DNA of 64,000 bases from Oscillospiraceae bacterium (GTDB taxonomy: Bacteria > Bacillota > Clostridia > Oscillospirales > Oscillospiraceae): assembly GCA_009784725.1 (NCBI GenBank), contig WQXS01000003.1:62001-126000 (forward strand), in the 5' to 3' direction. Positions 10,490 to 19,098 of the stretch are shown here, piece by piece (within the stretch, counting starts at the first letter, position 1; the number at the start of each line of letters is the position of its first letter). The notes under the pieces were generated by a model. That model saw only the letters and a program-made list of their open reading frames with translations. It was not told the origin of the DNA and did no database searches. Both the position numbers and the translations under genes were made by a program.

Positions 10490-13400
10490 ATGCAGACACT
10501 TGGTATAAATATAGGGTCAACGAGCCTGAAAATGGTTCTTTCCGAAAACGGGAAAACGATATGGAGCGGCTCAGGTATTCATGAAGGTGATTTTTCCGCA
10601 GCGGCTAAAAGGTTATTGGAAGAAGGCAATATCCCTGCAGAGATTAGAGCATTTATAACAGGTAACGAAGGGCGCTCCATGTTTAATGTAAGCGGAACAC
10701 TGGAGCCGCTTTGTGTTGAAGCTGCCTTAAAAACCCTTGATATCGACGCTGATGCTGTAGTCAGCATGGGCGGTGAAGACCTGATTGTTTATACTCTTGA
10801 CAAGGGTAAAATTATTAATAATTTCTCGGGAAATAAATGCGCTTCGGGAACGGGTGAATTTCTCAAGCAGCAGCTTGCAAGAATGGATATGAAACTCGAT
10901 GATATTGATGATATACCCGAAACCGCAAAAGTATATCCGATATCCACACGATGCTCCGTTTTTATGAAGAGCGACTGCACGCATAAGTTAAACAAGCGCG
11001 AAGCAACAAAGTATGACATTGTTTTTTCTCTTTCGAATGTAATGGCTGTAAAAGTAATTGACTTTTTGAAACGTGCAAAAGTTACATCGGGAAAGGTTGT
11101 ACTTACAGGCGGCATTACACGTAACAGACACATTATTCGTTTTATTAAAGAAAGAGCGCCTGAAATTGATTTTATTATCCCTGATGAAGCAGCTGTTTTT
11201 GAAGCTCTCGGAGCAGCGGTTCTGGCTGAGGAGTTCGGAAGCCCGTTACCCTCGGTTAATAAGCTTATCAGATCCGGCGAGGTCCGCTTTGAGACTCTCG
11301 GAAGCTTAAAGGAATGGCAGTCGAAAGTAAAGGTCTTTGACAAGCCGGGCGGAAAGGTGCAGACGGGCCGCAAATATATTTTAGGTGTAGACGGCGGCTC
11401 TACCACAACAAAGGTGAGCCTTGTCGACACGGATAGCGATGTAGTCGTCGCAAGCCATTACGGCAGAACTCATGGCGACCCGGTTAAAGCATTAAAGGAA
11501 TGTCTTGGAGTTATAAAAGAAAAAATCATTAACGATACAGGCAGCGATGCTGTTGATATAAGACTTGTTTCAACAACCGGCTCAAGCCGTGAAATCCTCG
11601 GAGTTTTTCTTGAAACAAAAGGTATATATAACGAAATCATTGCACATGCGATGGGAACAACATACTATGACCCCGAGGTCGAAACGATTTTCGAAGTTGG
11701 AGGTCAAGACGCAAAATACGTTCTGCTTAAAAACGGTGTACCGATTGATTATGCAATGAATGAAGCGTGTTCTGCAGGAACGGGTTCATTTCTTGAAGAA
11801 AGCGCAGCAGGGGACTTGTCGATACTCAGCGACAGGGAGATAGGACCCATTGCACTCGCTGCCGAAGCACCGCTTAAATTCGGCGAGCATTGCTCGGCCT
11901 TTATTAACAGCGATATACGCAAGGCGATAGGGCAAGGAGCAAGCCGTGAGGATATAACAGCAGGAATAGTTTGCTCGATTGCGGCAAATTACTTGAACCG
12001 TGTTGTGGGAAACCGTACAATCGGCGGTAAAGTCTTTTTACAGGGCGGGGTAGCAAAGAACCCTGCAGTACCACCGGCATTTGCAATGCTGCTTGGTAAG
12101 GAAATCCTTGTACCGCCATCTCCGGAGCTGATGGGTTGCTTCGGGGTTGCGCTGCTTGCAAAGAAAAAACATTCGGAAGGTCAACTAGATGAAACTAAAG
12201 TTAATATTGACGAGCTTTTATCAAGAGAAATAGAATACGAAAGGATTTTTAAATGCGAGGCATGTGAAAACCTTTGTCCGATACAGGTGCTAAAGCTCGG
12301 TGACCGGAAAATAATGTTCGGCGGCAGATGCAACAAGTATGCAAACCTTCGAAAAACAGTTAAAGATGTACCTGTTTTTGATTATATCGAAAAGCGCTCA
12401 AAGCTACTGTTTGAGGATTATGCAGCGCCGGGTGCAAATGCCGCAATAAACACAGGAGAAACAGGCACAAGCACGTCTGAAACCGCTGCCGCAGCTACAT
12501 CACAAAAGCGTGATTATACAGTTGGTATTCCAAGAGCTTTGTCCGTACATACACTTTACCCCTTATACTCATGGTTTTTTTACGAACTTGGAATTAAAAC
12601 ATTCTTGTCTTCAGAAGTACCACACGAAGGTGTCGCAAGAGCAGAAGCGGCTTATTGTTTCCCTGCAGAAATAGCACACGGTGCAGTACAGGATTGTCTA
12701 AACAAGGGTGCCGATTATGTTCTGTTGCCGCACTTTCGGGATATGCCAAGCTATGAGCAGGAGGTACACGCCAATTTCTGCCCTCTGACACAAAGCCTGC
12801 CGTATTATATGGCAAAGGCCTTCCCTGACGTTCCGGAGAATAAGTGGCTGCCGCTTGTAGTAAGCTTTAAGTTCGGAGAGGAGAAAGCACTTGAACTGTT
12901 TACGGTTATGGCGGAAAAACTCGGAATCGGAAGCGAAGAAGCAGAGTCTGCCTTTACCAAAGCTCTTATAAAGCAAAAGGAATATTTTAAGGCGGCAAAA
13001 CAGCTGGGTCTTCTGGCGCTTGAAGAATCACGCAAAGCAGAAAGACCGGTTATAGCAATTCTGGGCAGAGCTTACAATGCATTTACGCCCGAAGCGAACA
13101 TGGGTATTCCAAAGAAATTTACAACCAGAGGATATTCAATAATTCCTTTTGATATTCTGCCTTTCGAAAATGAGGATATATTCCCGAATATGTACTGGTA
13201 CTACGGGCAGGAGGACGTAAAATCCGCTGCATTATTAAAAGAAGAAAATAACATATTCCTTACATACATTACAAACTTCTCATGTGCGCCCGATTCATTT
13301 ATTCTGCACTATATAAAATGGATTATGGGGCAAAAACCCTTTATGGTGCTTGAGCTTGACACACATTCAGCAGATGCGGGAATAGATACAAGAGTCGAAG

Positions 13401-14833
13401 CGTTTCTTGATGTCATAGACGGTTACAGAGATAAAAAAAGTGATATTGAAAACGAACGTTTTGATAACGGTTGGCAGTTTGTAAGCGAGAAGCTTCCCGA
13501 CGGCAGCTTTGACCTGCGTGTGGATAACAGTAAAACAGGTGAAAAAATCCCTGTCAGAGATAATAAGAGAATTAAAGTTCTGTTGGCGAATATGGGAGAT
13601 ATTTCAACCCGATATATTGGAGCAGCGCTTAGGAGCCAGAAAATCAATGCCGAAGCTCTCCCGGTTGCGACAAATAAAACAGTAATGGCAGCCAGAGCAC
13701 ATGCCTCAGGTAAGGAATGCGTTCCGAGCCATCTTGTACTCGGCTCGGCTCTCGAATACTTCTGGAGTGATAAATACCGAAAGGATGAAATATACCTGCT
13801 CTTTGTGCCTATAACAACAGGCCCGTGCAGAACCGGGCAGTATTATGTGTATTATGAAAATCTCTTTAAAGACATGCGTCTTGAAAACGTCGTAGTATTC
13901 ACTTTATCAGCAGATAACTCATATAATGAACTTGGATCTGATTTTTCAAAAGTTATGTGGAAAGGTATTGTATTATCGGATTATCTTAAGGATATTCAAA
14001 ACTCTCTGAGAACAACTGCCGTTGACAGTAAAACCGCACTTGCAGAATTTGAAAAATCATGGACGAGGCTTATTGATGTTGTTGAGAAAAGACCAAAGGA
14101 AATTTGGAAGGAATTGAAAAAGGTCGCAACGGATGTTAGCAGAATTCCACTCAAAATGAAAGTGACAGATTGCCCGAAGGTGCTTATCGTCGGTGAAATA
14201 TACGTAAGGCGTGATGACTTCGCCGTCGGAGAACTTACGGACCTAATGAGCGAGCGAGGTATAGTCGTAAAGATTGCGGGTATTTCCGAGTGGATTCATT
14301 ATCTTGATTATATGCGTGAGTACGAATGGAAAAAGCAGCTAAATCTGATCAAAAAAAGCAAACGTATATTTTCCGGGCCTTGGGTTGCACTTAAAAAAAT
14401 CGGAATTGAAAAATGGTGGAAACATTCGGTTGAAAAGAAAGTCTTGTCGATACTTGAACCGACAGGGTTAATCCCCGAAACTCCGCATGACATGAATGAA
14501 ATAATGAAAAATACAGTTTCGCATTTTGCAAATCTGGAGCTCAGCTCCGAAATCTCTGTCTCCACAGGTGCAGCAGCGACCGCAATGCAAGCAGGCTACT
14601 CCGGCGTAATCAACATTGCCCCCTTCGCCTGCCTCATCGGCAGAGTAATAGAAGGCATCTACACCCCCTGGGCAAGAGAACGAAACTACCCGATCCTCTC
14701 CGTCGAAGTCGACGGCAACATCCTTCCCCCCAACATAATCAACAAACTCAACATCTTCATGGTAAACGTCCTCCGCTTCAAAGGCAACACAGACCTCTCC
14801 ACCCTGGTTGACACCACAGATGACATAGTGTAA
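10490..14833 (+). CDS. CoA-substrate-specific enzyme activase (BadF/BcrA ATPase domains + DUF2229 + 2-hydroxyacyl-CoA dehydratase-like region), 1447 aa
   Basis: GINIGSTSLKMVL, GVDGGSTTTKVSLVD, GGQDAKYVLL, CSAGTGSFLEE, CENLCPI; C-terminal HgdB-like segment. Confidence 0.88.
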   Translation: MQTLGINIGSTSLKMVLSENGKTIWSGSGIHEGDFSAAAKRLLEEGNIPAEIRAFITGNEGRSMFNVSGTLEPLCVEAALKTLDIDADAVVSMGGEDLIVYTLDKGKIINNFSGNKCASGTGEFLKQQLARMDMKLDDIDDIPETAKVYPISTRCSVFMKSDCTHKLNKREATKYDIVFSLSNVMAVKVIDFLKRAKVTSGKVVLTGGITRNRHIIRFIKERAPEIDFIIPDEAAVFEALGAAVLAEEFGSPLPSVNKLIRSGEVRFETLGSLKEWQSKVKVFDKPGGKVQTGRKYILGVDGGSTTTKVSLVDTDSDVVVASHYGRTHGDPVKALKECLGVIKEKIINDTGSDAVDIRLVSTTGSSREILGVFLETKGIYNEIIAHAMGTTYYDPEVETIFEVGGQDAKYVLLKNGVPIDYAMNEACSAGTGSFLEESAAGDLSILSDREIGPIALAAEAPLKFGEHCSAFINSDIRKAIGQGASREDITAGIVCSIAANYLNRVVGNRTIGGKVFLQGGVAKNPAVPPAFAMLLGKEILVPPSPELMGCFGVALLAKKKHSEGQLDETKVNIDELLSREIEYERIFKCEACENLCPIQVLKLGDRKIMFGGRCNKYANLRKTVKDVPVFDYIEKRSKLLFEDYAAPGANAAINTGETGTSTSETAAAATSQKRDYTVGIPRALSVHTLYPLYSWFFYELGIKTFLSSEVPHEGVARAEAAYCFPAEIAHGAVQDCLNKGADYVLLPHFRDMPSYEQEVHANFCPLTQSLPYYMAKAFPDVPENKWLPLVVSFKFGEEKALELFTVMAEKLGIGSEEAESAFTKALIKQKEYFKAAKQLGLLALEESRKAERPVIAILGRAYNAFTPEANMGIPKKFTTRGYSIIPFDILPFENEDIFPNMYWYYGQEDVKSAALLKEENNIFLTYITNFSCAPDSFILHYIKWIMGQKPFMVLELDTHSADAGIDTRVEAFLDVIDGYRDKKSDIENERFDNGWQFVSEKLPDGSFDLRVDNSKTGEKIPVRDNKRIKVLLANMGDISTRYIGAALRSQKINAEALPVATNKTVMAARAHASGKECVPSHLVLGSALEYFWSDKYRKDEIYLLFVPITTGPCRTGQYYVYYENLFKDMRLENVVVFTLSADNSYNELGSDFSKVMWKGIVLSDYLKDIQNSLRTTAVDSKTALAEFEKSWTRLIDVVEKRPKEIWKELKKVATDVSRIPLKMKVTDCPKVLIVGEIYVRRDDFAVGELTDLMSERGIVVKIAGISEWIHYLDYMREYEWKKQLNLIKKSKRIFSGPWVALKKIGIEKWWKHSVEKKVLSILEPTGLIPETPHDMNEIMKNTVSHFANLELSSEISVSTGAAATAMQAGYSGVINIAPFACLIGRVIEGIYTPWARERNYPILSVEVDGNILPPNIINKLNIFMVNVLRFKGNTDLSTLVDTTDDIV

Positions 14834-14873
14834 AAATTATCGAGGAACACAAGGTAACAACTTCCTTTTGTTC

Positions 14874-14899
14874 CGTCATTGCGAGGCACGAAGCAATCC
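14874..14899. repeat. intergenic hairpin repeat CGTCATTGCGAGGCACGAAGCAATCC
   Basis: TTGC..GCAA hairpin; same type as the recurrent 'GTCATTGCGAG...GAAGCAATCC' bacterial intergenic repeats (recalled, not searched). Confidence 0.55.
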
Positions 14900-14933
14900 G
14901 GAGTACAGTTAACAACCAATCTTTAAAATCTAT

Positions 14934-14965
14934 TTGACAACACCGGTAACCTAATATAATATAAT
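14934..14965 (+). promoter_or_regulatory. sigma-70-type promoter for the tRNA-Val locus
   Basis: TTGACA (14934) followed by overlapping TATAAT candidates (14955, 14960); spacing 15-20 nt depending on register. Confidence 0.6.
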
Positions 14966-14978
14966 CAATATTTTCCAT

Positions 14979-15023
14979 GGGCGCTTAGCTCATCAAGCTG
15001 AGCTGCCTTATAAGGAAGCACCA
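14979..15023 (+). repeat. tRNA-like mini-repeat copy 1 (45 nt, starts GGGCGCTTAGCTCA, ends ACCA)
   Basis: GGGCGCTTAGCTCATCAAGCTGAGCTGCCTTATAAGGAAGCACCA; identical to copy 2 except for the internal stem CCTT/AAGG. Confidence 0.8.
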
Positions 15024-15075
15024 CACAGAGAATGCCTGCATTCTTCTAATGCCTTGCTCGCAAGGCGATATATTC

Positions 15076-15121
15076 GGGCGCTTAGCTCATCAAGCTGAGC
15101 TGCCCCATAGGGGAAGCACCA
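15076..15121 (+). repeat. tRNA-like mini-repeat copy 2 (46 nt)
   Basis: GGGCGCTTAGCTCATCAAGCTGAGCTGCCCCATAGGGGAAGCACCA; compensatory stem CCCC/GGGG. Confidence 0.8.
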
Positions 15122-15128
15122 TATTCAT

Positions 15129-15204
15129 GGGCGCTTAGCTCAGCTGGTAGAGCTTCCGCTTGACGTGCGGAAGGTCGGGGATTCGAGTTCCTCAGCGCCC
15201 ACCA
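15129..15204 (+). tRNA. tRNA-Val (anticodon GAC), CCA encoded
   Basis: Acceptor GGGCGCT/AGCGCCC; D arm GCTC/GAGC; anticodon stem TCCGC/GCGGA with loop TTGACGT; T arm GGGGA-TTCGAGT-TCCTC; ACCA. Confidence 0.93.
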
Positions 15205-15218
15205 TACGTACCCAAATG

Positions 15219-15251
15219 ACAACTCTTAGTTCTAAGGAATAGAAGAGTTGT
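15219..15251 (+). terminator. intrinsic terminator after tRNA-Val
   Basis: ACAACTCTT...AAGAGTTGT stem followed by TATTTGTTT. Confidence 0.65.
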
Positions 15252-15626
15252 TATTTGTTTATATAAAGAATCACGGCTGACATTGCGAAACCACATAAGT
15301 TAAGCTCTCGCGTTATCCCCGTACAAAAGTGAATACTCTCCGTCTAAAACCGTTAGAGTGAAAACGAGAACGGCTCGCTTATACACCCTACAGGTGTACG
15401 CATTTCGTTTTCTGCAAAAGTCACAGATTGTTCACATTTATTTTCGCTCCTGCGGAGAGCGTTTTCTACCTGTCGGTATAAAAAGATATGGAATATAAAT
15501 AATATATTAATACCAAAGTAGAATGTTGATTGAAAAGAATGTCAACATATTGTATACTTATTGCACTGTTTTCGAGCTTGCTAGAATCAATAGGAATATA
15601 GTAAATAATGTTTTGGATGGTGTGTA

Positions 15627-16529
15627 ATGCAGAAATTTTATGAGTTCTTCAACCCTGTCTTGGAAGTAATGAAAGATGAGAAAACCTATTCAAGAGCGGA
15701 TGTTTCTGACAAAGTAGCCGATATGCTCAAGCTAACTCACGAACAAAGAAGTGTAAAAATAAAATCTGGAAAGCATACTTATATAGACCGAACGCAGTGG
15801 GCGATGACATATCTTAAACAAGCCGGAGCTCTAAGTATTGAGAGTAGAAACCAATGGAAAATAACTAAACGCGGATTAGATTTATTGAAAAGCGAAAAGA
15901 CAATAACACCAAAGACTCTTAAGCAGTTTCCTGAGTTTCTAGAATTTACTCAACGCACAGGAATGAGAAAAACTGATGCACAGACAGACGTAAGTATTGA
16001 CAGCTTAACACCTGAAGAAATGATTGATGAAGCACTTGCTAAATTGGACGGAAAAGTTTTACAAGAATTAAAAGATCTTTTAGCATCTGTTGACCCATAT
16101 CACTTTGAAAAGATTTGTAAAGACCTATTGGTTGCAATGGGGTATGGAGGTAGTTCTGAAGAACTTAATTTATCGTATGTAACTAAAAAAAGCGGTGATG
16201 GTGGCATTGATGCAATTATTAAGCAAGACCCATTAGGAATTAATACAATATACGTTCAAGCAAAGCGTTATCAGGGTGAAGTAAGAGAAAAGGATATTAG
16301 AGACTTTCTTGGCGCACTAGCACAAAAAGCAACTCAAAATGGTGTGTTCATAACAACAGGACGCTTTTCAGTTGATGCACTTCGAGCAATTGAAATCGCT
16401 AATAATATGAACATTATACCAATTGACGGGAATCAATTAGTCAAGTTAATGGCTCAACATGGAGTAGGTGTAGAAGAACAAAAAATATACAAAACGCAAA
16501 AAGTTGATATTCAGTATTTCGAAGAGTAA
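15627..16529 (+). CDS. mrr: Mrr-type restriction endonuclease (Mrr_N + Mrr_cat)
   Basis: FEKICKDLLVAMGYGG...KSGDGGIDAIIKQDPLGINTIYVQAKRYQG PD-(D/E)xK motif; N-terminal winged helix. Confidence 0.9.
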   Translation: MQKFYEFFNPVLEVMKDEKTYSRADVSDKVADMLKLTHEQRSVKIKSGKHTYIDRTQWAMTYLKQAGALSIESRNQWKITKRGLDLLKSEKTITPKTLKQFPEFLEFTQRTGMRKTDAQTDVSIDSLTPEEMIDEALAKLDGKVLQELKDLLASVDPYHFEKICKDLLVAMGYGGSSEELNLSYVTKKSGDGGIDAIIKQDPLGINTIYVQAKRYQGEVREKDIRDFLGALAQKATQNGVFITTGRFSVDALRAIEIANNMNIIPIDGNQLVKLMAQHGVGVEEQKIYKTQKVDIQYFEE

Positions 16530-16685
16530 GCAAAGCTAATTTTAACATTTAATAAGAGTACCGGTAAATTCTAAAAATATTTGGGATTGGATAAGGAAAA
16601 ATAATAATGTTGATGGTAAGTATTGTCATATAGTTGAAAATAGCTATGAACTTGAAATAATATAATTTTCTAGCAGGAGAATCTT

Positions 16686-17237
16686 ATGCCCCCACCAACA
16701 GTGAAAACCATACGCCAAATCATATTTTATCAATACGCTAAAATCATCTCCGAATCATCTGGTATGGGAAAAAAGAATTATGGGATGATTATGAGCATAT
16801 ATAAGAAGCTTTGCAACGATACAATGTCGTGGTCAAGTTCTGTTAGAGAGTGGGCTTGTGAGCGAGAGCATGGCACCGAATGCATTTATTGTGGGGCTTT
16901 GGATAAACTGACAACTGACCATATTTTGCCACGAAGCAGTGGTGGTGAGGACATCCCTGATAATGTTGTTAGCGTTTGTAAATCGTGCAACTCAAGTAAA
17001 GGGAGTAAAGGGCTTTATGAGTGGAGAGGACTTGATGCAAAGGACGACCATCATAGGATTGCAGAGGGCAAATACCTGAAATACTTGTATTCACTGCATG
17101 ATAAACAAGGTACGTTAAATACAGAGGTCAACACAATGTGTCCGTTGTGCACTTTGGAAGAAAAGTGCATAAAAGGCGGACACGAAAATAAGTTGACCGT
17201 GTACTGTATAGAGGGCTGTTTTTTGAAAACAAGTTAA
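16686..17237 (+). CDS. HNH endonuclease with C-terminal Cys-rich zinc-binding tail
   Basis: CIYCGALDKLTTDHILPRSSGGEDIPDNVVSVCKSCNSSKGSK; tail CPLCTLEEKCIKGGHE. Confidence 0.88.
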   Translation: MPPPTVKTIRQIIFYQYAKIISESSGMGKKNYGMIMSIYKKLCNDTMSWSSSVREWACEREHGTECIYCGALDKLTTDHILPRSSGGEDIPDNVVSVCKSCNSSKGSKGLYEWRGLDAKDDHHRIAEGKYLKYLYSLHDKQGTLNTEVNTMCPLCTLEEKCIKGGHENKLTVYCIEGCFLKTS

Positions 17238-17298
17238 CTAATATACATTTTGAGTAATAAAGTCACATCTAAATTCAGATAGTAATGGTGGAAGATTT

Positions 17299-19050
17299 AT
17301 GATATATACCTTAGAGCGACTTAGACTAATTAATTTTAAATGTTTTAGTGAGCATACTATATTTTTTGATTGTAATACCGTTATGATTGGACAAAATAAT
17401 GCCGGAAAAACGACTGTAATTGAAGCATTTCGCATACTAGGGTTAGCAACCGCCAGACTTGCAACAATATTAACTTATACAATACGACCCGAATGGCTCT
17501 CAGAGGATCTTCCTTTATCTGTTAAGGGGATAAAAATCTCAGCAAAAGTGGTTGATACAGATTTAGAGCAGATCTTTCATAGATATGGAAATCCACCAGC
17601 AACCATTGAAGCGTTTTTTTCAAACTCTGTAATTATTAAGATAATAATTCAAAGTGAAACAGAACTGTTTGTAACTTTTTCTCATAATGGAGAATATATA
17701 TCAGGCAAGAAAAGAGTGACAGAAATCGGAGTTCCAAATCTTAGGGTTCTTCCACAAATAGTTCCGCTTTTAAAGGATGAAGTTCTAGTAGCTAGTGATA
17801 CATTACAACGTAATAAGTTTTCTAAAAGAACTTCCAGGAACTTTAGGAGTAATTTATTTATCTCAAGGAATGAAGAGATTTTCCAAAGATTGCAAGAAAT
17901 GATTACACAAACGTGGGGATCACTATTAATAAATGATATTTCAAAAGATAATAGTAATACTATTTATTTAAACATTCGTGACAGCGATTTTGTAACTGAA
18001 GTATATTATATGGGACATGGCATACAAATGTGGCTTCAAACATTGTGGTTCATAGTGTCTTCTGATGCAAACGCAATTATTATTCTCGATGAACCGGATG
18101 TTTTTATGCATGCTGACATGCAACGTAAGTTAGTAAGACTGATTATGGGAAATTATGCACAGATGATAATAGCGACGCATTCTATTGAAATCATCTCTGA
18201 AGTCCAACCAGAAAACATATTAATAATTAACCGGAAAAAAGATACCTCACTGCTTGCAGAGGGATATCCGGTTCTCCAAGCTGCTATTTCAGGAATGGGA
18301 AGTGTGCATAATTTATCTCTTTCACGATTACTTAATAATAAACGATACTTGTTTGTAGAAGGCGAAGATATGTTCATATTGAAAGTGCTATACGACAAAC
18401 TCTTTCAAAATGAATCCGAACCTTTAGACCATTTTCCCAGTGTTACCACAGGAGGTTGGGGAAGTTGGCAAGCCCAAAAAGAAAATGCCGTCCACCTGCT
18501 TAAAGAAATCCCTGATTTAAAAATTTATTTTTTCTATGACAGTGATTACCATTTACAATGTGACATTGAGGAAAGAGAAAAAGAAGCAAAAAGCAACAAC
18601 ATCCGAATGCATATATGGGAGAGAAAAGAGTTAGAGAACTATCTGCTTATTAATGTTGCAATTGCACGAGTTGTTTACCGCAAGAACAATAAATTAGATT
18701 TTAAGACTTTATGCTCAGAAATTCAAAACATGATTAATAATGAGTGCAACAAACAAAAAGAATTTATTATCGAGAAAATTGGTGATGAGCTATCTCGTAA
18801 AAATAGAGGTGTTGAGCCAAGCAAATTTTTTCGCGAAGCACGAAATGAAGTTAACAAGATATGGAAAACTGGATTCGATGCGATTGTAAGACTTGTTCCA
18901 GGTAAACATATAATTGGTCAATTGAGCACTATTTGCAAAGAGAAGTATAATGTTTCTTTTAACTCACAACAAATTGCTTCACAGATGATTAAATCAGAGG
19001 TAAACGATGAAATATCAGGATATTTAAACAGGATAAGAGAAAGTAAATAA
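17299..19050 (+). CDS. OLD-like AAA ATPase with C-terminal TOPRIM-like nuclease domain
   Basis: Walker A GQNNAGKTT, Walker B IIILDEPDVFMHAD, ATHSIEI; TOPRIM-type LFVEGEDMFILK and FFYDSDYH. Confidence 0.85.
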   Translation: MIYTLERLRLINFKCFSEHTIFFDCNTVMIGQNNAGKTTVIEAFRILGLATARLATILTYTIRPEWLSEDLPLSVKGIKISAKVVDTDLEQIFHRYGNPPATIEAFFSNSVIIKIIIQSETELFVTFSHNGEYISGKKRVTEIGVPNLRVLPQIVPLLKDEVLVASDTLQRNKFSKRTSRNFRSNLFISRNEEIFQRLQEMITQTWGSLLINDISKDNSNTIYLNIRDSDFVTEVYYMGHGIQMWLQTLWFIVSSDANAIIILDEPDVFMHADMQRKLVRLIMGNYAQMIIATHSIEIISEVQPENILIINRKKDTSLLAEGYPVLQAAISGMGSVHNLSLSRLLNNKRYLFVEGEDMFILKVLYDKLFQNESEPLDHFPSVTTGGWGSWQAQKENAVHLLKEIPDLKIYFFYDSDYHLQCDIEEREKEAKSNNIRMHIWERKELENYLLINVAIARVVYRKNNKLDFKTLCSEIQNMINNECNKQKEFIIEKIGDELSRKNRGVEPSKFFREARNEVNKIWKTGFDAIVRLVPGKHIIGQLSTICKEKYNVSFNSQQIASQMIKSEVNDEISGYLNRIRESK

Positions 19051-19098
19051 ATGTGTGAAATAGACAGGGTGAGTAAAAAAGCTTATAGGTGATATATA

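Noticed and set aside
10789-11430. 213-aa antisense ORF inside the activase gene
   Set aside because: Lies fully opposite a clear coding region, with composition expected of the complement of coding DNA; no recognisable domain.
14979-15121. Additional full-length tRNA genes
   Set aside because: Units are only 45-46 nt with no anticodon arm or T arm; tRNA-like repeats, not tRNAs.
17299-19050. Gabija GajA assignment
   Set aside because: No UvrD-like GajB helicase adjacent; only the generic OLD-like ATPase/TOPRIM architecture is supported.
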